The position numbers and the translations under genes were made by a program. From Sporosarcina sp. FSL K6-2383 (GTDB taxonomy: Bacteria; Bacillota; Bacilli; Bacillales_A; Planococcaceae), in contig NZ_CP152017.1 of NCBI RefSeq assembly GCF_038618305.1, positions 2,085,501 to 2,149,500 on the forward strand: 64,000 bases of DNA, given 5' to 3'. This document shows positions 1-8,056 of this stretch, one piece after another. The notes beneath the pieces are model-generated. The model was not told the origin of the DNA and made no database searches. It saw only the letters and a program-made list of their open reading frames with translations. Position 1 is the first letter of the stretch. Each line of letters opens with the position of its first letter.

Positions 1-1
1 C

Positions 2-346
2 ACGTTCCATCGCGCTTTTGATGATATTGATGACCAGTTAGAGGCAATAGAGGTCATTGCTAGTTTCCCGCAGATTCAGCGGATTTTAACTTCCGGGGGA
101 CAAGCGCCAGCACCAGAAGCTGCTGAACAGTTGAAAAAATTGGTGGACAAGTCCCGTAATACATCAGTCCGTATTTTGGCGGGCAATGGCATGAGTCCGG
201 AAACGTTATCAGTGTTAGTGAAGGCAACAGGGTTGGAAGAGGTTCATTTTGGCTCGGCCGTTCGCGTAAATCGAAGCTTTATGCATCCGATTGATGAGGC
301 GGTTATTACTGGAGTGAAAAGTGAGCTTATGCAGTTACGTAAATAG
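2..346 (+). CDS. cutC: CutC family protein, 5'-truncated by window edge
   Basis: The reading frame is open from the window edge and gives the last 114 residues of a protein whose family is usually about 230-250 residues long. It begins with the TFHRAFD motif and later has ILTSGG and HFGSAVR, all typical of the CutC TIM barrel. CutC was described as a copper-homeostasis protein, but its biochemical role is unsettled. The gene ends in TAG and is followed by a hairpin terminator, so it closes its transcription unit. The start and promoter lie outside the window. Confidence 0.85.
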   Translation, partial: TFHRAFDDIDDQLEAIEVIASFPQIQRILTSGGQAPAPEAAEQLKKLVDKSRNTSVRILAGNGMSPETLSVLVKATGLEEVHFGSAVRVNRSFMHPIDEAVITGVKSELMQLRK

Positions 347-373
347 TAAGGAATAGGCTACTACAGCAGTATG

Positions 374-423
374 AAAAATACCAGATCACGGCAAATGTAA
401 ATTGCTGTTGAGCTGGTATTTTT
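374..423 (+). terminator. Rho-independent terminator after cutC
   Basis: AAAAATACCAG (374-384) pairs perfectly with CTGGTATTTTT (413-423). The right arm itself supplies the T-run, and a long loop contains a smaller possible stem. It starts 28 bases after the cutC stop. Confidence 0.7.
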
Positions 424-567
424 GTGATGTGTAGAGTCGCATATTGAACGCGTATTTAGTGGACGGTCCTGCGTTATTGTCATGTTACTTTAGTATTGCA
501 TATTGTAATAAGTGTGGCAAAAATTCGAAGGGAATCATCTCGTATTCTATTTTTTTCTTGTTATTTA

Positions 568-597
568 TTGACAAGGAAATAACAAGTTCAGTAAAAT
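568..597 (+). promoter_or_regulatory. Sigma-A-type promoter for the glmS leader
   Basis: TTGACA (568-573) is a perfect -35. TAAAAT (592-597) follows after 18 bases. Transcription would start near 604, about 95 bases upstream of the ribozyme cleavage site and 340 bases before glmS. Confidence 0.6.
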
Positions 598-689
598 AAT
601 AAAGTTGATCCGTAACTGCTTTGAATGGAAAGCCTTGTGGTCACCGCGTGGAAAGGAGTGAACAATACGCGTTAAACGTAAATCGGAAA

Positions 690-866
690 ACAGTTAAAGC
701 GCCAGTGCTGAAAAAATCGGACGATATCTATTTTCAGCAGACGAGGTGGAGGAGTATCGAATCTTCGGCGGAAGCCTCCCGATCGCAATTGCCCGGTTGT
801 AATTTTTGCTAGCAAATCGTTTGAGTAATTGAACGGACAAAGAAGCAAAAAGGCAAAGTTCTTAAG
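690..866 (+). ncRNA. glmS self-cleaving ribozyme/riboswitch
   Basis: The leader carries the conserved glmS ribozyme core. The cleavage context AAGCGCCAG puts cleavage between A698 and G699. GACGAGGTGGAGG and ATCGAAT follow, then TTCGGCGGAAGCCTCCCG, which matches the family core almost base for base. Downstream, TTTTTGCT (about 798-810) pairs with AGCAAAAA (844-851) as the peripheral P3-like stem around a short P4-type hairpin. In the known family, glucosamine-6-phosphate acts as the cofactor for self-cleavage. The cleaved mRNA with its 5'-OH is then degraded, which shuts down glmS. A small ORF over this region is not a gene. The 3' boundary is approximate. Confidence 0.95.
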
Positions 867-945
867 TAATACGCAAGTGCACTTCGCTCATGTAGCTGGG
901 GTGTAGTTAAGTGTTGCTAATTTTGCAAACATCGGAGGAAAAGAC

Positions 946-2748
946 ATGTGTGGAATTGTTGGTTATATTGGAACAGTAGATGCAAAGGAAATTTTATTAA
1001 AGGGACTTGAAAAATTAGAATACCGTGGCTATGATTCAGCGGGTATCGCACTTCGCAATGAACAAGGTATTACTGTTATAAAGGAAAAAGGACGTATTGC
1101 AGACTTGCGTGTAGCTGTTGATACAACTATTTTAGCGTCAACCGGCATTGGTCACACACGTTGGGCAACCCACGGCGTTCCCAATCAAACAAATGCACAT
1201 CCTCATCAAAGTGCATCCAGTCGGTTTACCCTTGTGCACAATGGTGTGATTGAGAATTATAGTTCTTTACAAAAGCAATATTTACAAGGTATTTCAATGA
1301 ATTCTGATACAGATACAGAAGTTATTGTACAGCTGATAGAAAAATTCGTGACAGGCGGTATGACAACTGAAGTAGCTTTCCGTCATACGTTATCCTTACT
1401 GCATGGATCATATGCGATTGCTATGCTGGATGCTGAAGAAGCAAACACTATATTCGTTGCTAAAAATAAAAGTCCGTTACTAATTGGTATAGGTGAAAAC
1501 TTCAATGTTGTTGCCTCTGACGCAATGGCGATGCTGCAAGTAACTGATCAATATGTAGAACTACATGATAAGGAAGTCGTCATTGTTCGACAAGACATGA
1601 TTGATATCATGACATTAGATGGTACAAAAATAGAACGAACAGCATATGTAGCCGAGCTTGACATGAGCGACATTGAGAAGGGTACCTATCCTCATTTTAT
1701 GCTGAAGGAAATAGATGAACAGCCAGGTGTTATTCGGAAGATTATTCAATCATATGAAAATGACAAAGGCGAACTGTCAGTGGATGCTGCAATTGTCAGT
1801 GAATGTAAGGGAGCAGATCGTCTTTATATAATTGCAGCAGGTACTAGTTATCATGCTGGTTTGATTGGCAAGCATTATTTCGAAAAAATATCAGGTATTC
1901 CAGTAGAAGTGCATATATCAAGTGAATTTGGCTACAATATGCCTCTGCTATCGGAAAAACCTTTATTTCTGTTCATTACCCAATCAGGTGAAACTGCAGA
2001 TAGTCGTCAAGTATTGGTGAAAATGAAAGCGCTTGGCCACCCAACTATCACGTTAACTAACGTTCCTGGGTCGACACTTTCCCGTGAAGCAGACCATACA
2101 TTATTGCTATACGCAGGTCCAGAAATTGCAGTAGCTTCGACAAAAGCCTACACTGCACAAGTTGCTGTTCTAGCCATTGTTGCTGATGTTGTAGCTCGAG
2201 GAAAAGGAAAAACCGAAATGATTGAGCTGAAGAAAGAGCTTGCGATTGCTGCAAACGCTATTCAAGCACTTGTAGATTCAAAAGAAGAAATGGCGCAAAT
2301 CGCAGATGAATTTTTAGCAGTGTCACGAAATGCGTTCTTCATCGGTAGAAGTCTAGATTTCTATGTTAGCTTGGAAGGTGCACTGAAGGTCAAAGAAATC
2401 TCCTATATTCAAGCAGAAGGCTTTGCAGGTGGAGAATTAAAGCATGGAACGATTGCCCTGATCGAACAAGGGACGCCCATCGTTGCATTAGCCACACAAC
2501 AAGCAGTGAGCCCGAATATTCGTGGGAATGTCAAAGAAGTTGTTGCAAGAGGAGCAATTCCCTGCATTCTATCAATGGAAGGGCTGGAAGAAGAGGGAGA
2601 TCGCTTTGTACTACCTAAAGTTCATGAATTGCTAGCCCCGATTGTAGCAGTGATACCCATGCAACTTATCAGTTATTATGCTGCCCTTCAAAGAGACTGT
2701 GACGTTGATAAGCCGAGGAATTTGGCTAAGTCAGTTACGGTGGAATGA
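946..2748 (+). CDS. glmS: Glutamine-fructose-6-phosphate aminotransferase (isomerizing)
   Basis: This 600-residue protein makes glucosamine-6-phosphate from fructose-6-phosphate and glutamine, the entry step to peptidoglycan amino sugars. It opens MCGIVGYIG, giving the N-terminal nucleophile Cys after Met removal. The class II glutaminase domain covers about residues 1-215. Two SIS sugar-isomerase domains follow, with AAGTSYHAG near residue 297 and [18 protein letters not shown] in the second. It ends in the family signature [15 protein letters not shown]. The length is normal. GGAGG sits about 8 bases before the ATG. The ribozyme upstream provides product feedback. Confidence 0.97.
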   Translation: MCGIVGYIGTVDAKEILLKGLEKLEYRGYDSAGIALRNEQGITVIKEKGRIADLRVAVDTTILASTGIGHTRWATHGVPNQTNAHPHQSASSRFTLVHNGVIENYSSLQKQYLQGISMNSDTDTEVIVQLIEKFVTGGMTTEVAFRHTLSLLHGSYAIAMLDAEEANTIFVAKNKSPLLIGIGENFNVVASDAMAMLQVTDQYVELHDKEVVIVRQDMIDIMTLDGTKIERTAYVAELDMSDIEKGTYPHFMLKEIDEQPGVIRKIIQSYENDKGELSVDAAIVSECKGADRLYIIAAGTSYHAGLIGKHYFEKISGIPVEVHISSEFGYNMPLLSEKPLFLFITQSGETADSRQVLVKMKALGHPTITLTNVPGSTLSREADHTLLLYAGPEIAVASTKAYTAQVAVLAIVADVVARGKGKTEMIELKKELAIAANAIQALVDSKEEMAQIADEFLAVSRNAFFIGRSLDFYVSLEGALKVKEISYIQAEGFAGGELKHGTIALIEQGTPIVALATQQAVSPNIRGNVKEVVARGAIPCILSMEGLEEEGDRFVLPKVHELLAPIVAVIPMQLISYYAALQRDCDVDKPRNLAKSVTVE

Positions 2749-2779
2749 GGCTTGGTCGTTGGAAATGTATTTGTATAGA

Positions 2780-2820
2780 GCAAAAAAAGTTGGAACTGTA
2801 CAAAAAAAGTTGGAATCTGT
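2780..2820 (+). repeat. Short direct repeat in glmS 3' region
   Basis: A roughly 20-base A-rich unit sharing CAAAAAAAGTTGGAA occurs twice back to back (2780-2800 and 2801-2820) in the 3' untranslated region of glmS. A frame across it stays open to 2878 but has no recognised product. Confidence 0.4.
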
Positions 2821-2906
2821 GGATAAGTTTCTAGCGTCAGCTCACTTTTCCGATAAATTTAAAAAGTATTTAAATTGAATATAAAAACAAAATTTACTTA
2901 CTGAAT

Positions 2907-2946
2907 ACTCTTTCAACACTATTCTTAATAGGGCAGAGTTTTTTTA
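2907..2946 (+). terminator. Probable glmS terminator
   Basis: ACTCT (2907-2911) pairs with AGAGT (2935-2939) around an inner CTATT/AATAG stem. Seven T residues follow. It is the first terminator-like structure after the glmS stop at 2748. Confidence 0.6.
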
Positions 2947-2966
2947 TTGTTGTTATCGCAAAACTT

Positions 2967-2987
2967 TATCGTTCCGTAGGAACGATA
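2967..2987. repeat. Perfect small palindrome
   Basis: TATCGTTCC (2967-2975) and GGAACGATA (2979-2987) form a perfect 9-bp hairpin with a GTA loop, just past the glmS terminator. There is no T-run. It may be a dispersed palindromic repeat or the edge of a decayed element. Confidence 0.4.
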
Positions 2988-3035
2988 GATATACTTTGGT
3001 CAAATAAAATTGTTCTGTGGTTAGGAGTTTTCTTC

Positions 3036-3204
3036 ATGACAAGAGATGAACGGCGAGCTATGAAGCACGCGCGGGATTGAAGCATTTAAAGAAAGTAATG
3101 AATCTAGCGTCACAGCCTGGAGTGCTAAAATAATATCTGTGTTCAAAGTATATATACTTGGCTCGAAAAATATTGAAAAAATAGATGCTGCACCCATAAC
3201 ATAA
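3036..3204 (+). pseudogene. Frameshifted small gene, function unknown
   Basis: TTAGGAG lies 8 bases before an ATG at 3036 that opens MTRDERRAMKHAR and then hits a stop. One frame over, an open stretch from 3064 to the stop at 3202-3204 reads GIEAFKESNESSVTAWSAKI and ends AAPIT. Removing one base near 3070 joins the two into a protein of about 55 residues. I do not recognise the family. The good ribosome binding site and the compositional continuity suggest a recently broken real gene. Confidence 0.35.
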
Positions 3205-3236
3205 CAGTTGTTATCGTTTGAAACACTCGCTTCAAA

Positions 3237-3489
3237 GTAAGTGTTAAGTAGCGCCTACCTACTTTTCAGAGGGCGCTTATTATATGCTTTATTTTATGTT
3301 ACTTGGAACCTCGCAAACTGCCGGAAGGGTCTTCGACCATAGAAGCAGTTGATCGAGCGCTTCAGAATCCGTCAGATCTATTAAGTTAACTGTTCAAATA
3401 CATAGGTTAAGTAAATTAGCGGATTCAAATGATTTATTTTAGCAGTTTCCACGATTCTATAGGCGATTGCGCTGGCTTTTGCACCTTTC
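3237..3489 (-). mobile_element. Fossil 3' end of an IS66-family transposase (minus strand)
   Basis: Read on the minus strand from 3489, this encodes GAKASAIAYRIVETAK, then YLTYVFEQL and, after a frameshift, TDSEALDQLLLWSKTLP and a stop near 3290. This is the C-terminal signature of IS66 TnpC transposases. Past the stop, the palindrome around AAGCGCC leads to an outer end GTAAGTGTTAAGTAGCGCC starting at 3237, in the style of IS66 terminal inverted repeats. The rest of the element is missing and the frame is broken, so it cannot encode an active transposase. Confidence 0.75.
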
Positions 3490-3752
3490 AAAAATTGGAT
3501 ACATTCCGTTAGCGAGGCCGATGCGGGGGCAAACGCTATTTGTTTAAGTCTAGCAGAGACAGCAGAGAGTAATGGTATCTTTTTCTATGAATATATAAAG
3601 AAGCTACAGACGGATTTACCAAATCTCAATATCCATCAAAATCCTGAGATTTTAGATCAGTACTTACCCTGGTCAAAGACCATCTAATCAATATGTAGCA
3701 AACTATAAAATCAGCCGTCTATTCGATTTGAAAAATCGTCATAGACGGCTAT
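3490..3752 (+). mobile_element. Fossil 3' end of a second IS66-family transposase (plus strand)
   Basis: On the plus strand from 3490 the frame reads NWIHSVSEADAGANAI, then LAETAESNGIFFYEYIK, and ends LDQYLPWSKTI with a stop at 3685-3687. This is again the IS66 TnpC C-terminus, from a different family member than the adjacent minus-strand copy. AGCCGTCTAT (3713-3722) and ATAGACGGCT (3741-3750), enclosing an inner CGATTT/AAATCG stem, form a strong hairpin at the element end. The N-terminal four-fifths of the transposase is absent. Confidence 0.7.
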
Positions 3753-3928
3753 TTGTCATGCGGACCGTAAAGCTAGGCATATTTTTATAATTCGGGCTTA
3801 CTTTATAGTCTGAAAAAGAGTGTATAGAATCGTCTAAACCTTCGCTCAACTACTTCACGAATTTTATATATGTGTTATAATTTGTAATGTTAGTATTTTC
3901 TAGTAATTTAAAAATGGAGGTAGATTTT

Positions 3929-4217
3929 ATGGGAAAGAAAAAAATCTTCTATTCTTAAACGTGACTTTTAATAGAAAAATTTAAATTATACAAACTCCAA
4001 AGTGATTAGATTTGACAGTATCTGTTGCGGAACTAAACTATGAGTGTGACCAAAGACTTAAGTTGACCATTACATTAATGAAAACACATATGAAATTGAT
4101 GAAACAGTGAAGAGATTGAAGAATGCAAATGAAGAAACCCAGTTTGAGGGTGTTATAACTTTTTGGGTTAAAAATGTAGTATCTGTTGTTGCTAGTGGAA
4201 GAATTTATTTTAATTAA
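3929..4217 (+). pseudogene. Decayed gene of about 95 codons, unknown family
   Basis: GGAGG (3916-3920) precedes an ATG at 3929 that opens MGKKKIFYS and stops. Fragments in shifting frames then read LLIEKFKLYKLQSD, TVSVAELNYECDQRLKLTIT and, from 4062, YINENTYEIDETVKRLKNA followed by FEGVITFWVKNVVSVVASGR to a TAA at 4215-4217. Joined, they look like one protein with at least three frame disruptions. The family was not recognised. The following 280 bases up to the next gene hold no further feature that I can support. Confidence 0.4.
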
Positions 4218-4498
4218 TTAAGAAAGAGGTGGGAAAAATGGTTCCTTGGCAGGAATTTACTTTGTGTTGGTAGCAGCATTACACTTATATTTGCTTACCA
4301 GTTGTATGTCTTGTTCATCCACGTATACGAACTATACCAATAACTGGAAGAGTAAATATGCGTTAATACTTCTTGAATGAAAGTTATGCTTATTAGTAAA
4401 ATGTTTTATATTCTGAGTACTGAGAAACTAGAAACAGAGAAGTTGTAAAAAGTGGATAATTGTCTATTTAATAAAAATTTGCAAAAAGGAGCGGAGAA

Positions 4499-4939
4499 AT
4501 GTTTGAAGTTAGAAAAATTGGACCTGAAATGACTTACAATCTTAGACATACTGTCCTACGTCCACACCAAACAATTGAGGACTGCAAGTATGATTCAGAC
4601 CATAAAGATTATACATTTCATGTTGGGGCATTTTATCAAGGAAAGCTAATAAGTATTGCATCATTTATTGTCGACAAGAATTCTGATTTTCCTATTGAAA
4701 AACAATATCGCTTAAGGCAAATGGCTACTCTTGATGAGTTTCGAAAGTTAGGTGCTGGAAGGGCAGTCGTAAACTACGCTGAAAATTTATTAAAAGAACA
4801 AAGTGTTGACTTTTTATGGTGCAAAGGAAGAACAACAGTACAAGAATATTATAGTAATTTAGGTTTTAAAGAATATGGAGAAGTTTTTGAATATCCTCCT
4901 ATCGGTCCACATATCGTGATGTATAAAAAAATAACATAA
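4499..4939 (+). CDS. GNAT family N-acetyltransferase
   Basis: This 146-residue protein has the size and layout of a single GNAT domain, which transfers an acetyl group from acetyl-CoA to an amine. The motif A region reads YRLRQMATLDEFRKLGAGRA, matching the R/Q-x-x-G-x-G/A pyrophosphate loop. The motif B region is YYSNLGFKEYGEVFE, the usual F-Y-x-x-x-G-F segment. AAAAAGGAGCGG lies 8 bases before the ATG. The substrate cannot be told. It stands alone between decayed sequences, so it may belong to a horizontally acquired cargo region. Confidence 0.85.
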   Translation: MFEVRKIGPEMTYNLRHTVLRPHQTIEDCKYDSDHKDYTFHVGAFYQGKLISIASFIVDKNSDFPIEKQYRLRQMATLDEFRKLGAGRAVVNYAENLLKEQSVDFLWCKGRTTVQEYYSNLGFKEYGEVFEYPPIGPHIVMYKKIT

Positions 4940-4963
4940 ATTGCCAGCGTTCTCGGTGACTAA

Positions 4964-5149
4964 GCTTTTGAGTGTGGGATAGGTCAATCTGCTATCCTTC
5001 TTGGTTATGGTATGCTGTTTAATCATTCGTATGAACCTAATGCGACGTATGATATTAATTTTGAAAATTGTATATTTGACTTCTATATTGACGCTTACGG
5101 AGAAAATAGGCTTTTTTATGCTTGGTATCGAAAGATAGCGTACTTCTGA
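4964..5149 (+). pseudogene. Fragment of a SET-domain gene
   Basis: The frame from 4964, preceded directly by a stop, reads AFECGIGQSAILLGYGMLFN, then HSYEPNATYDINFEN, and runs on to a TGA at 5147-5149. It matches the middle of the intact SET gene at 5877-6254 almost residue for residue (the NHSYEPNA core is identical) but lacks both ends. Downstream of the ENCIFDFYIDA region the match is lost. It is a diverged partial paralogue, not a recent copy, because many third positions differ. Confidence 0.7.
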
Positions 5150-5227
5150 CGTTATCTCAATTTTAACTGTAAGTCCCTAATCAAACAACGCATATCCAAA
5201 CGTAGCACCTCCTTGGTACGATCAACG

Positions 5228-5335
5228 TAAGTGTGAAATAGTGCCCACCTGTCATTTCAGGGGGCTTTATTTAGTTTTTACTCGGAACGTGGCAATCTGA
5301 CGGCAAGGTCTTCGACCATGGAAGCAGTTGATTGA
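5228..5335 (-). mobile_element. Third fossil IS66 transposase end (minus strand)
   Basis: On the minus strand this reads NQLLPWSKTLPSDCHVPSKN and a stop, the very C-terminus of IS66 TnpC. It is followed by an outer end GTAAGTGTGAAATAGTGCCC beginning at 5228. Bases 5281-5333 are about 85 percent identical to 3301-3353 of the first fossil. Only about 110 bases survive. Confidence 0.7.
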
Positions 5336-5759
5336 TTACAGCCAATGAAATGTACCACCCCTGCCGTGTTTTGTGCCACCGAATGACAAGTAGTTACCAT
5401 TGCGACATTTTAAATACTTGCTCCTTGTGCAGCAGACGTGAATACAGGCTACATAAGGGCTGGGGGAGGCAACCGATTCTAGGCTCACAACTTTACAGAG
5501 AGTTACGGGCATGATAGTCTTGGTGGACAAGTCAGCATGTGTTGCTGGTTTCATGGCTTGGGACTCATGCCGGTGGAGGCTCGGTGTCAAGTTGTTAAAC
5601 AGCGCATATCGCTTTGTAATCATGCTAATTAAAAAAACGTTATCTCTTCAGTTAGTATTCAGTTCAGTGTTCTGGTACACGAGGTAACATTGCGTGGTAA
5701 ATCTCTTGGCATTCAGTGGTAATAAATATGTCACAAGTGGTACATTCTCGTGGCTGTAA
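5336..5759. other. Intergenic stretch with no supportable gene
   Basis: Opposite-strand open frames overlap here (for example 5336-5623 on the minus strand), but none has a ribosome binding site, a recognisable motif or normal composition. The stretch sits next to an IS66 fossil and is probably decayed sequence. Confidence 0.4.
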
Positions 5760-5867
5760 TCACTTTACAGTATTGTTCGTGATAATAAAGTTATTGAACA
5801 TCGCCTTAAAAAGGAGCTCAATATTCAATTTAATGTTATAGTTAAAGAACAATATAAAAGTAAGTAG
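5760..5867 (+). pseudogene. Possible 3' remnant of an unknown gene
   Basis: The frame after the stop at 5757 reads SLYSIVRDNKVIEHRLKKEL, then NIQFNVIVKEQYKSK and TAG at 5865-5867. It has coding-like composition but no start. It ends 9 bases before the SET gene, as the last part of an upstream operon partner would. Family unknown. Confidence 0.25.
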
Positions 5868-5876
5868 GCGAAAAAC

Positions 5877-6254
5877 ATGATTGAGGTAAAAATGTCTTCA
5901 GTAAGTGATGGAGAATTCAATAGAGGCGTATTTGCAACATGTGATTATAAAAAAGGAGAACTTTTACATGAAGCACCTGTCATTTCTTATCCAAATGACG
6001 AGCATCAATACATTGAGAAAACAACGCTTGCAGATTACGCTTTTGAGTATGGATTGGGGCGATCTGCTATCCTTCTAGGTTACGGCATGTTATTTAATCA
6101 TTCTTATGAACCGAATGCAACGTATGAGATTAATTTTAAAAATGAGACATTTGATTTCTTTGCTCATACGGATATTAAAGCAGGAGAAGAAGTTCTAATT
6201 AATTACAATGGTGATGTTGATGATAACGATCCACTGTGGTTTAATAAGGAATAA
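5877..6254 (+). CDS. Small SET-domain protein (putative protein-lysine methyltransferase)
   Basis: At 125 residues this is essentially a minimal SET fold. The N-terminal RGVFATCDYKKGELL resembles the SET-N strand (R-G-x-F-A). GYGMLFNHSYEPNATYEI contains the N-H-S knot motif that binds S-adenosylmethionine. AGEEVLINYNGD supplies the C-terminal E-x-x-x-x-Y motif with the catalytic-type Tyr. Bacterial SET proteins of this size are mostly uncharacterised and their substrates are unknown. The ribosome binding site is weak. A degraded partial paralogue lies 900 bases upstream, so this locus has duplicated before. Confidence 0.85.
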   Translation: MIEVKMSSVSDGEFNRGVFATCDYKKGELLHEAPVISYPNDEHQYIEKTTLADYAFEYGLGRSAILLGYGMLFNHSYEPNATYEINFKNETFDFFAHTDIKAGEEVLINYNGDVDDNDPLWFNKE

Positions 6255-6351
6255 AAGAATGGGGAAGCGAATCTAATCGATTTGTTTTTTTGAAATGAAA
6301 CAACTTTTCTAACTCTACAAAAGCATTTAAGTATAGTACCGTCGTTTACAT

Positions 6352-6374
6352 CCTTAGATAATTTTTATCTAAGG
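6352..6374. terminator. Hairpin downstream of the SET gene
   Basis: CCTTAGATA (6352-6360) pairs perfectly with TATCTAAGG (6366-6374) around an ATTTT loop, followed by GTGTTTTCC. The weak T-run makes termination plausible but not certain. Confidence 0.5.
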
Positions 6375-6602
6375 GTGTTTTCCTTATTTAGCTATCCAAC
6401 TTTCTTGATATGGTATCACCTTTAAGAGGAATATGTTAAAATTAATTTTCTGAACAGTGGGATAAATTTTTGACGAATATTTTTTTAGAGAGTAGGTATC
6501 ATGACAAACAAAAAATATGGTCGCGTGAAAATGTATAAGGGGAAAACGTCTTACTGATTAAGGTCAATAGCATTTCCTTACATCTGAAAGGGGAAAAATA
6601 TT
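6375..6602. other. Leader region with an 18-codon ORF
   Basis: Within this stretch an ATG at 6501 opens MTNKKYGRVKMYKGKTSY and stops at 6555-6557, with a weak AGAGAGTAGG upstream. It could be a remnant start of a longer gene or a leader peptide. Nothing else is recognisable. Confidence 0.25.
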
Positions 6603-7160
6603 GTGAATCAAACATTATTAATTATCGATGCTCAACAAGAATTAATGGATGGAAATCAGGAGGAAAGTGCTGTTTTTAATAAAGAACAACTTATTAGGAA
6701 TATCAATCTAGTGATTGAAAAAGCAAGAGAACGTAATGTTTTAATTATTTGTATAAGGGATCTCGATGTTGCAGGAGGGCAAGGTGAAGGATTTCAAGTT
6801 CACAATGAAATTAATGTGCCAACAGAAGCGGTGATTTTTGATAAGGCGGCGACGAATTCATTCCATGGAACGGAACTTCTAAATCATTTACAATCCCAAG
6901 AAATCGAACACATTGTTGTTATGGGTTGTGCAACGCAGCACTGTATAGATAGTGCTGTTAGAACTGCCACGATTAGTGGTTTTGATGTTACTTTAGTGGG
7001 TGATGGACATTCGACAACAGACAATGATGTTTTAAGTGCTGAGCAAATCATAAAACATCATAATAAAACTCTTCATGGGCATTACAATGTTGAACACTTT
7101 TCGGTTGTCAGAAATGCAGAGGAAGATTTGTTTAATCCAACCCATGATTCCTATCGATGA
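6603..7160 (+). CDS. Isochorismatase-family cysteine hydrolase
   Basis: This 185-residue protein has the isochorismatase/nicotinamidase fold. The catalytic triad is visible: Asp9 in LLIIDAQQEL, a Lys near residue 81 in IFDKAATNSF, and Cys114 in GCATQHCIDSAVRTA. Members hydrolyse amides or enol ethers through a cysteine thioester. The substrate is not evident, since the pocket differs from that of the pncA nicotinamidase. The start is GTG at 6603 behind GAAAGGGG. It is a single-gene unit as far as visible. Confidence 0.85.
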   Translation: MNQTLLIIDAQQELMDGNQEESAVFNKEQLIRNINLVIEKARERNVLIICIRDLDVAGGQGEGFQVHNEINVPTEAVIFDKAATNSFHGTELLNHLQSQEIEHIVVMGCATQHCIDSAVRTATISGFDVTLVGDGHSTTDNDVLSAEQIIKHHNKTLHGHYNVEHFSVVRNAEEDLFNPTHDSYR

Positions 7161-7364
7161 TAATTTACTAGCATACGAGTACCCTATCCGTAAAAATGGT
7201 CACTTTTGTTAAGTCTTTCGCGAGTTTGAGTGCGTTTATTGTACTTGGTCTGTTGAATACCGAGTCCAGCTGTTCTTTAGATTGTATAGTTGGTATGGGA
7301 TTGAAGGTGGTGCCGCAGGGTCGATGATTTGTTTGTAGCATGATGTTAAAGAGGGAGCGAGTCA

Positions 7365-7922
7365 ATGAAAAAAGAGTTTCCTATTATTGAAACTGAAAGA
7401 TTAATGTTAAGACAAGTCACAACAACGGATGCCGCTGATATGTTTGACTACCTATCTGATGAAGATGTTGTGAAACCAATGGGACTAGATCCTTTCCAAA
7501 CAGTAAAAGACGTGTGGGATGAAATTGAGTGGTATACATCCATATACGAGGAAGGCACTGGAATTAGATGGGGGATTACTCTAAAAGATTCTGGCAAGGT
7601 GATCGGGAGCTGTGGCTTTCTGAATAGGATTCCCAAACATTATCGAGCAGAAGTGGGGTATGAATTAAGCAAGGATCACTGGGGACAAGGAATTGCTAGT
7701 GAGGCATTGGAAGCTGTTGTGAAGTATGGTTATCATCACTTGCAGTTAGAAAGAATAGAGGCTTTAATTGAACCAGTGAATGTACCATCACAAAAATTAG
7801 TAGAGAAGCAAGGCTTTATAAGAGAGGGATTGCTGCGGCATTATGAATTTGCACGTGGTAAATTCGATGATTTGTATATGTATTCCATCATAAAAGAAGA
7901 TTTCCATGTTAGTGAAAATTGA
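7365..7922 (+). CDS. GNAT acetyltransferase, RimJ/RimL type
   Basis: This 185-residue protein begins with the IIETERLMLRQVT signature of the RimJ/RimL/YdaF branch of GNAT enzymes. Later it has YELSKDHWGQGIASEAL (the acetyl-CoA binding R/Q-G-x-G-x-A loop) and NVPSQKLVEKQGFIREG (motif B). Branch members acetylate N-termini of ribosomal proteins or small molecules, and the target here is unknown. AGAGGGAGCGAG precedes the ATG. It has no obvious operon partners. Confidence 0.88.
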   Translation: MKKEFPIIETERLMLRQVTTTDAADMFDYLSDEDVVKPMGLDPFQTVKDVWDEIEWYTSIYEEGTGIRWGITLKDSGKVIGSCGFLNRIPKHYRAEVGYELSKDHWGQGIASEALEAVVKYGYHHLQLERIEALIEPVNVPSQKLVEKQGFIREGLLRHYEFARGKFDDLYMYSIIKEDFHVSEN

Positions 7923-8056
7923 GTAACGAGGTTTGTAAGGTAGAGCTGGTTAATTAAGTCAAGTCGAAGTCCTGAGAAATAGGGGCAATGCCGACTTCAA
8001 GAAAGAAATATACCATAGTCGGTGTCTTATCGCAGGAACTTAAAAAGGAGAAAAAA

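Noticed and set aside
621..812. Open frame of 63 codons upstream of glmS
   Set aside because: It lies across the glmS ribozyme core and has no ribosome binding site; the conservation there is of RNA structure.
2678..2878. ORF overlapping the end of glmS
   Set aside because: It starts inside glmS in another frame without a ribosome binding site and runs through a short direct repeat; no family was recognised.
5336..5623. Minus-strand ORF of 95 codons
   Set aside because: It has no ribosome binding site or recognisable motif, it overlaps another frame on the plus strand, and it lies in a decayed zone.
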